Origin: Diogma glabrata
Lineage: Eukaryota > Arthropoda > Insecta > Diptera > Cylindrotomidae
Assembly (NCBI GenBank): GCA_963693315.1
Contig: OY856188.1
Location: forward strand, 251,573,905 to 251,637,904
Reading direction: 5' to 3'
DNA length: 64,000 nucleotides
A program made the translations under genes and the position numbers. Positions 60,226 through 64,000 of this stretch are shown in pieces. Under the pieces are notes generated by a model. That model saw only the letters and a program-made list of their open reading frames with translations, ran no database searches and was not told the DNA's origin. Position 1 is the first letter of the stretch. Each line of letters opens with the position of its first letter.

Positions 60226-60330
60226 TTGTACGTACATATATTTGTACGTAACTGTGATCGCGAAAATGATAAAAAAATATATTGACGGTGCAAAAATAGA
60301 TAATTTTTTGGAAGATATCAAATAGTTGTG

Positions 60331-61529
60331 GCCGTTTTGGTGTGGTCACATCGGTTTTGTTGGTGAACAGGGAATTGACATCAAAGGAAATAAGTGTGGG
60401 ATGATTTTATTTGACAGGAAAAATTTATTTACATTGATAATGAAGACATAATAGACTTAGGATAGGATGTAGCTCAGGAAATTGGATAGCTTGAATGAGG
60501 GGAACGAGTAGTTGGTGACTATTGGACGAAGAGAACTGCTAAAACTTGACGGCGAGCCAGCAACCGTAGATTTTGGGGAAACCAATGTGGCAGAACGGAA
60601 CAGTGAGTGAACGAACGCGTTTTCAGTTTTGATGGTCGATGGGTTGGGATTACGAAACGAAAACGGAGAGAGAAAAGGAGAGCTTGGATCAGAAAAGAGT
60701 CAGTGTGGTTAAACTTCCAAAATTTTTAAGAACGGATTTTGTGTGCAAACTTTTTTAAAATTAGAATCTCGATGTTGGTTAGATTGACAACGTGTGTCGG
60801 ATCCAAGTGAATATTTGGAGGAGTGTGGTCATTTAAAAAGCGTGAATATTTGTTGGAAATAAAGTGGTTTGTTTTTTCCTGCTGTTCTTAAATTTTTTGT
60901 GTTGTGGAAAAAACGAATTGACAAGGATACCGACGGAACCCGTTCATGTAACTTAAGTCACTTAAGGTTGAGAAATGATCGTAGAAGGTAAATGTTACAA
61001 ATAGGTTTTGAAATGGTGATGTTAAGCAGTTGCCTTTTGAGGGATCCACGACTGATGGACCTGTTGAATGGCCCAAATACGTTATTTTCTAGGAAGTCAT
61101 TACTGAGAATGAAAGAAAGAAAGAGCCCCGACGAATTCCATTGAATTAGAAATAATCTCCGTAGTACTGGATGTGCTATTATTGTGTTGGTAGCTTTGTA
61201 TGAATGCAAAGGAGAAAACGCTATGCCACTGATAAGAAATTTGACTTTTTAAAAGGAAATCTGAAAGAAAAATTTTTGTTAATAGAAAATCTGTATCTGA
61301 AAAAAAGTTTTTGTGGCCGGAAGCAATGTAGATGAAAACATATCATGAAGAAGAACCTAAGCATTATTTAAACACATTACTCGCTATACTAGTTTAAATC
61401 TATATACTCGTACAACATTAATATCGTGCTGTGCTCGTTATACAGAATACTATTGATTTTTTGTGTTGAAAGATTCGGTACATAGTTTTTTTATATTTTT
61501 CTAATTAAATTTAATAATGTTAGTGATTT
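60331..61529. other. unassigned stretch, possible BEL 5' region
   Basis: This region is less AT-rich (60350-60900). If the BEL element was complete, its gag and right LTR should be here, but no gag motif was found and no repeat of this sequence exists left of 54940. Short open frames at 60888-61209 show nothing recognisable. Confidence 0.35.
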
Positions 61530-61665
61530 CCCAAGGCCGGCGACAATTCGCAATAATTTTTTGTTAAAATTTCGAAAGCAAGTGGTTTGGCAATTTTTCA
61601 ATCGAGCTTGCTTGAAAGGAATTAATGCGAATTTATCACCGATTGAAAGAAATTCCTTTGAAATT
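61530..61665 (-). repeat. variable-hairpin repeat, copy 1
   Basis: The reverse complement shares GATAAATTC, CAAGCAAG, CTTGCTTTCGAAATTTT and GAATTGTC.CCG..CCTTGGG with the copies at 63430 and 63850, in the same order. The central segment between CAAGCAAG and CTTGCTTTCG differs in sequence from the other copies but again holds an inverted repeat. The hAT element at 61713 inserted just beside it. Confidence 0.7.
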
Positions 61666-61712
61666 GTTTTGTCAAGTTAAATAAATAATTAAAGGGGTAT
61701 TCTAATCTAGAG

Positions 61713-62611
61713 TTGTGATGCACCGAGCACCTGGCAATTACCCGGTACCCGGCCTACCCGGCTCATTTTTTAAATACCCGGAACCAGCATTTTTTTTTAT
61801 TACCCGATACCGGGTAAAAAAAAATAAAAATAATCAATATTTATAAATCCCAGCTTCATTTTTCAATGTAATTTCATCTAAGCAATACCATATATATTGA
61901 ACCGTGTTATGCTCATGAAGCACTGATAGATCCGTTTTAGGCCCTGTATTTTCGTCTTTTCCATCTTCATTCCCATCTGATCCGTACGCTTTCCTCATTT
62001 CATCTATGATCCAATGTTTGGCTCCTTCTCTTAGGGTAACGTTTATAAATGCAAGTTTATACCGTGGATCTAAGATAGTCGCAATGACAAACAATTTATT
62101 TGTTTTTACGTCTTGAAACCTGGCTTGCAATTTTCAATGAGTTAAGCCTTTTTTCATGGTAACTACGTCATCATCATTTTTTTACATTAAGGGATCACTC
62201 CAAAGCTGCCAAATTAGGAATCACCATTGAAAAACTAGCTTCTTCTGAACTGGCTGCGACAGTTACATTAAAAAACTGTTCCAGTAAGAAACATCGTTTT
62301 CAATTAATTTAAAGTTGCTTGCGGTTAAAAATTATACATCGTGATCCGAAGAATGGTGCGTAATGACCCGTTTCTGCTCTAATAATCTTTTTAACATATG
62401 ATAGGTTGAACTCCATCGAGTTGACACATCTTGAACCAACTTGTGTTGAGGAAGAGAGAGATTTACAGAAAGAATTTACAGTATTCACGGTTTGTTTGTA
62501 AAAGAAAATTAAATTAAATGCCCGGACCGGGTACCCGGCCGGGTATTATAAAATATAAGCTGGGTACCCATTACCCGGCTTACTGGATTTTTAGGACCCG
62601 GTGCATCACTA
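61713..62611 (-). mobile_element. hAT-family element with 8-bp target duplication
   Basis: The left tip TTGTGATGCACCG (61713) and right tip CGGTGCATCACTA (62611) are inverted repeats with one mismatch. The octamer ATCTAGAG is repeated perfectly at 61705-61712 and 62612-62619. Many ACCCGG and CCGGGTA motifs crowd both subterminal regions. The body carries a decayed transposase fragment on the minus strand. At 899 bp it is an internally deleted, non-autonomous copy of a different hAT subfamily from the one at 25469. Confidence 0.93.
61834..62455 (-). pseudogene. hAT transposase fragment (ZBED-like group)
   Basis: In order on the minus strand, with stops and shifts: RWSSTYHMLKRLLEQKRVIT, LEQFFNVTVAASSEEASFSM, VIPNLAALE, then an open part 61834-62130 with ARFQDVKTNKLFVIATILDP and RYKLAFI. 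These blocks belong to the RNase H-like catalytic middle of hAT transposases of the ZBED1/hobo-Ac group. The BED zinc finger and C-terminal dimerisation domain are absent. Confidence 0.88.
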
Positions 62612-62619
62612 ATCTAGAG

Positions 62620-63429
62620 GCCTAAATTTTAGGCATTTTTAGAGCAAGATAAAAAAAATATAAAAACATTTTTCCTATTCATTTTTGTTTACAGAATGTT
62701 TATTGACATTTCAAGAATATAAAAAAAACGAAGAAATTTCGAAAAGTTATCGGCCAGTTAAGTGGAAGCTATATAAAAAGGTGCGTCCTGGTCGACGTGG
62801 TTTCAGCTCTTGAAGTGTTCTGAAACAAAATTTTTTTTTAAAATTATGCATTAAAAAAGATGTCACTATTGTTCGGACCTTGGAAATAAAAAATCACACA
62901 ATGGCGACGATTGAAAAAAAATTTTTTTAACCATGTTTTGTGAAAATCCCTGCTTTTCAAAAATAGTTAAAATAATATGTTTTAAAAATCCAAGAGCCAA
63001 ACTTTAGAGGGATATACAAAGAAACCACAAAAATTGCACAAAAATTTTAAGTGAATCTTTCGAGTAGAACTTGAGATATCATGTCACCCATCTCGAAAAG
63101 AGTAAATTAAAGAAAAACCGTGCAAAAGTAATAATAAAACTGAACTGAACAATAAATATGAAACAATTATAACAAAATAGTAAGAGGACTCGTGCTCAGG
63201 TATGGTCGAGCAACGTCTGCCAATATTTATTCACGCGTCACAAAAGCCGCTGTAGCTTCGAAAATAATTCTAACTTTACAGAAATGTGAATTAATTATAT
63301 TAATTTTGTTTGACGCCTCGATGAATTTATAGTAAGCCAGAATATATAAAAACAATTCACGTATAATGCATAAAACATAAGAAAACATAATGAATTCATA
63401 AATAGCAAACAAAAATTTTAAACGAATTC
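62620..63429. other. AT-rich spacer
   Basis: No gene or element recognised. Short open frames lack motifs. Confidence 0.4.
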
Positions 63430-63605
63430 CGCTCGTCCCTCGACCGGTAATAAATTCTCATAAGTTTTTGGGAAATTTCTCAAGCAAGTGGCAGTAATTA
63501 TAGCTCCCTGTCTATGGCCTCAAGCTATTACCAATCAATTTGCTTTCGAAATTTTTGCCAAAAATCATTTTGAATGACACCGTCCTTGGGAAATTACTAC
63601 TCAAA
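63430..63605 (+). repeat. variable-hairpin repeat, copy 2
   Basis: GGTAATAAATTCTCATAAGT and TTTCTCAAGCAAGTGGC form the conserved left flank; TTTGCTTTCGAAATTTTTGC and ATGACACCGTCCTTGGGAAA form the right flank. The centre has an imperfect inverted repeat (GTAATTATAGCT against AAGCTATTACC). It is a close relative of 63850-64000. Confidence 0.85.
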
Positions 63606-63849
63606 TTTTTTCGCCTTAGGTTTATTTTAATTTAACCCAATGAAATTCTCTAAAATGTAATGACATCATTCAATTTCACCAATAATATTTGAATTATACT
63701 AATAACAAATAGTTATACGTCTGACCTACTGGGATATTAAAAATTATCAGCCTAATTTTGAAATTATTAACTGATATCGCAGTAGCCAATGTATAATTCA
63801 TAAAAAATATATAAAGAAATGAAAAATGGCGAAAAATTTTCTAAATGAA

Positions 63850-64000
63850 TTCCCCTCGTTCGTTGATAAATTCTCATAATTTTTTGAAAAATTCCTCAAG
63901 CAAGTGGTATTGATAAAAGCCCTCGGCCTACGGACTGGTGCTTTTATCAATATACTTGCTTTCGAAATTTTTGGCAAAAATTGTTTCGAATTATCACCGT
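63850..64000 (+). repeat. variable-hairpin repeat, copy 3 (cut by the window end)
   Basis: It has the same flanks as copy 2 (GATAAATTCTCATAAT, CCTCAAGCAAGTGG, ACTTGCTTTCGAAATTTTTG). The centre is a near-perfect hairpin, GGTATTGATAAAAGC against GCTTTTATCAATATAC, with a stem sequence unlike copy 2. Continues past position 64000. Confidence 0.85.

Larger units (their letters stand above)
54940..60330 (-). mobile_element. BEL/Pao LTR retrotransposon, decayed and interrupted
   Basis: On the minus strand, protease, reverse transcriptase, RNase H and integrase pieces occur in BEL/Pao order from 60230 down to 54950. Stops, shifts and small deletions are frequent. An insert of about 2.1 kb splits the integrase between 55190 and 57285. 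Gag is not recognised upstream of the protease. No LTR pair was found, so the outer limits are approximate. Confidence 0.92.

Overview
This window looks like a gene-poor, repeat-dense stretch of an AT-rich animal genome, most likely an insect. That placement is inferred from the mix of element families and cannot be proved from 64 kb. There is no bacterial gene organisation, no CRISPR array and no complete host gene. What can be supported is a layered set of mobile-element remnants, with a few structures that are not simple transposon debris.

Layout. 1-2.7 kb holds a decayed Ty3/Gypsy-like gag and protease on the minus strand; its pol would lie off the left edge. 6.0-7.2 kb is a satellite-like array with a 177-bp monomer in mixed orientation. 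9.4-11.9 kb is a nest of duplications: a tRNA-like relic, GC-rich minisatellites in opposite orientations around an inverted-repeat element, and a 249-bp tandem duplication. 12.3-13.4 kb is a probable non-autonomous hAT element. 18.6-24.9 kb holds tandem repeats and a composite repeat (hairpin head, 57-bp minisatellite, conserved tail) whose parts recur at 8.3, 18.6 and 34.2 kb. 25.5-26.8 kb is a well-delimited hAT element with a perfect 8-bp target duplication. 27.3-29.6 kb holds non-LTR and Penelope-like fragments. 29.57-33.91 kb is a 4.3-kb inverted repeat with nearly 2-kb arms. 35.2-37.5 kb is a 5'-truncated non-LTR retrotransposon with one intact 648-residue reverse-transcriptase reading frame, the only long intact frame here. 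38.2-39.0 kb is a TA-flanked MITE. 41.13 kb holds a microRNA-like hairpin. 43.0-45.8 kb holds two copies of an exon-like block around a 200-N assembly gap and an RTE-type endonuclease. 46.1-46.8 kb is a second large palindrome. 48.3-50.8 kb is a decayed non-LTR element with a restriction-like endonuclease (R2 superfamily). 52.0-53.5 kb is a further non-LTR remnant ending in a 390-bp AT microsatellite. 54.9-60.3 kb is a BEL/Pao element with protease, RT, RNase H and integrase pieces, interrupted by a 2-kb insert. 61.7-62.6 kb is another hAT copy with an 8-bp target duplication, and 61.5-64.0 kb carries three copies of a repeat whose central hairpin varies in sequence but keeps pairing.

How the parts relate. 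Most coding sequence belongs to independent, mutually nested mobile elements, so there is no operon or pathway. The candidates for host function are the microRNA-like hairpin at 41128-41205 and the exon pair at 43053-43135 and 45364-45449, whose lengths and phases would require mutually exclusive splicing if both are used. The large palindromes and the covarying hairpin repeat are the most unusual structures.
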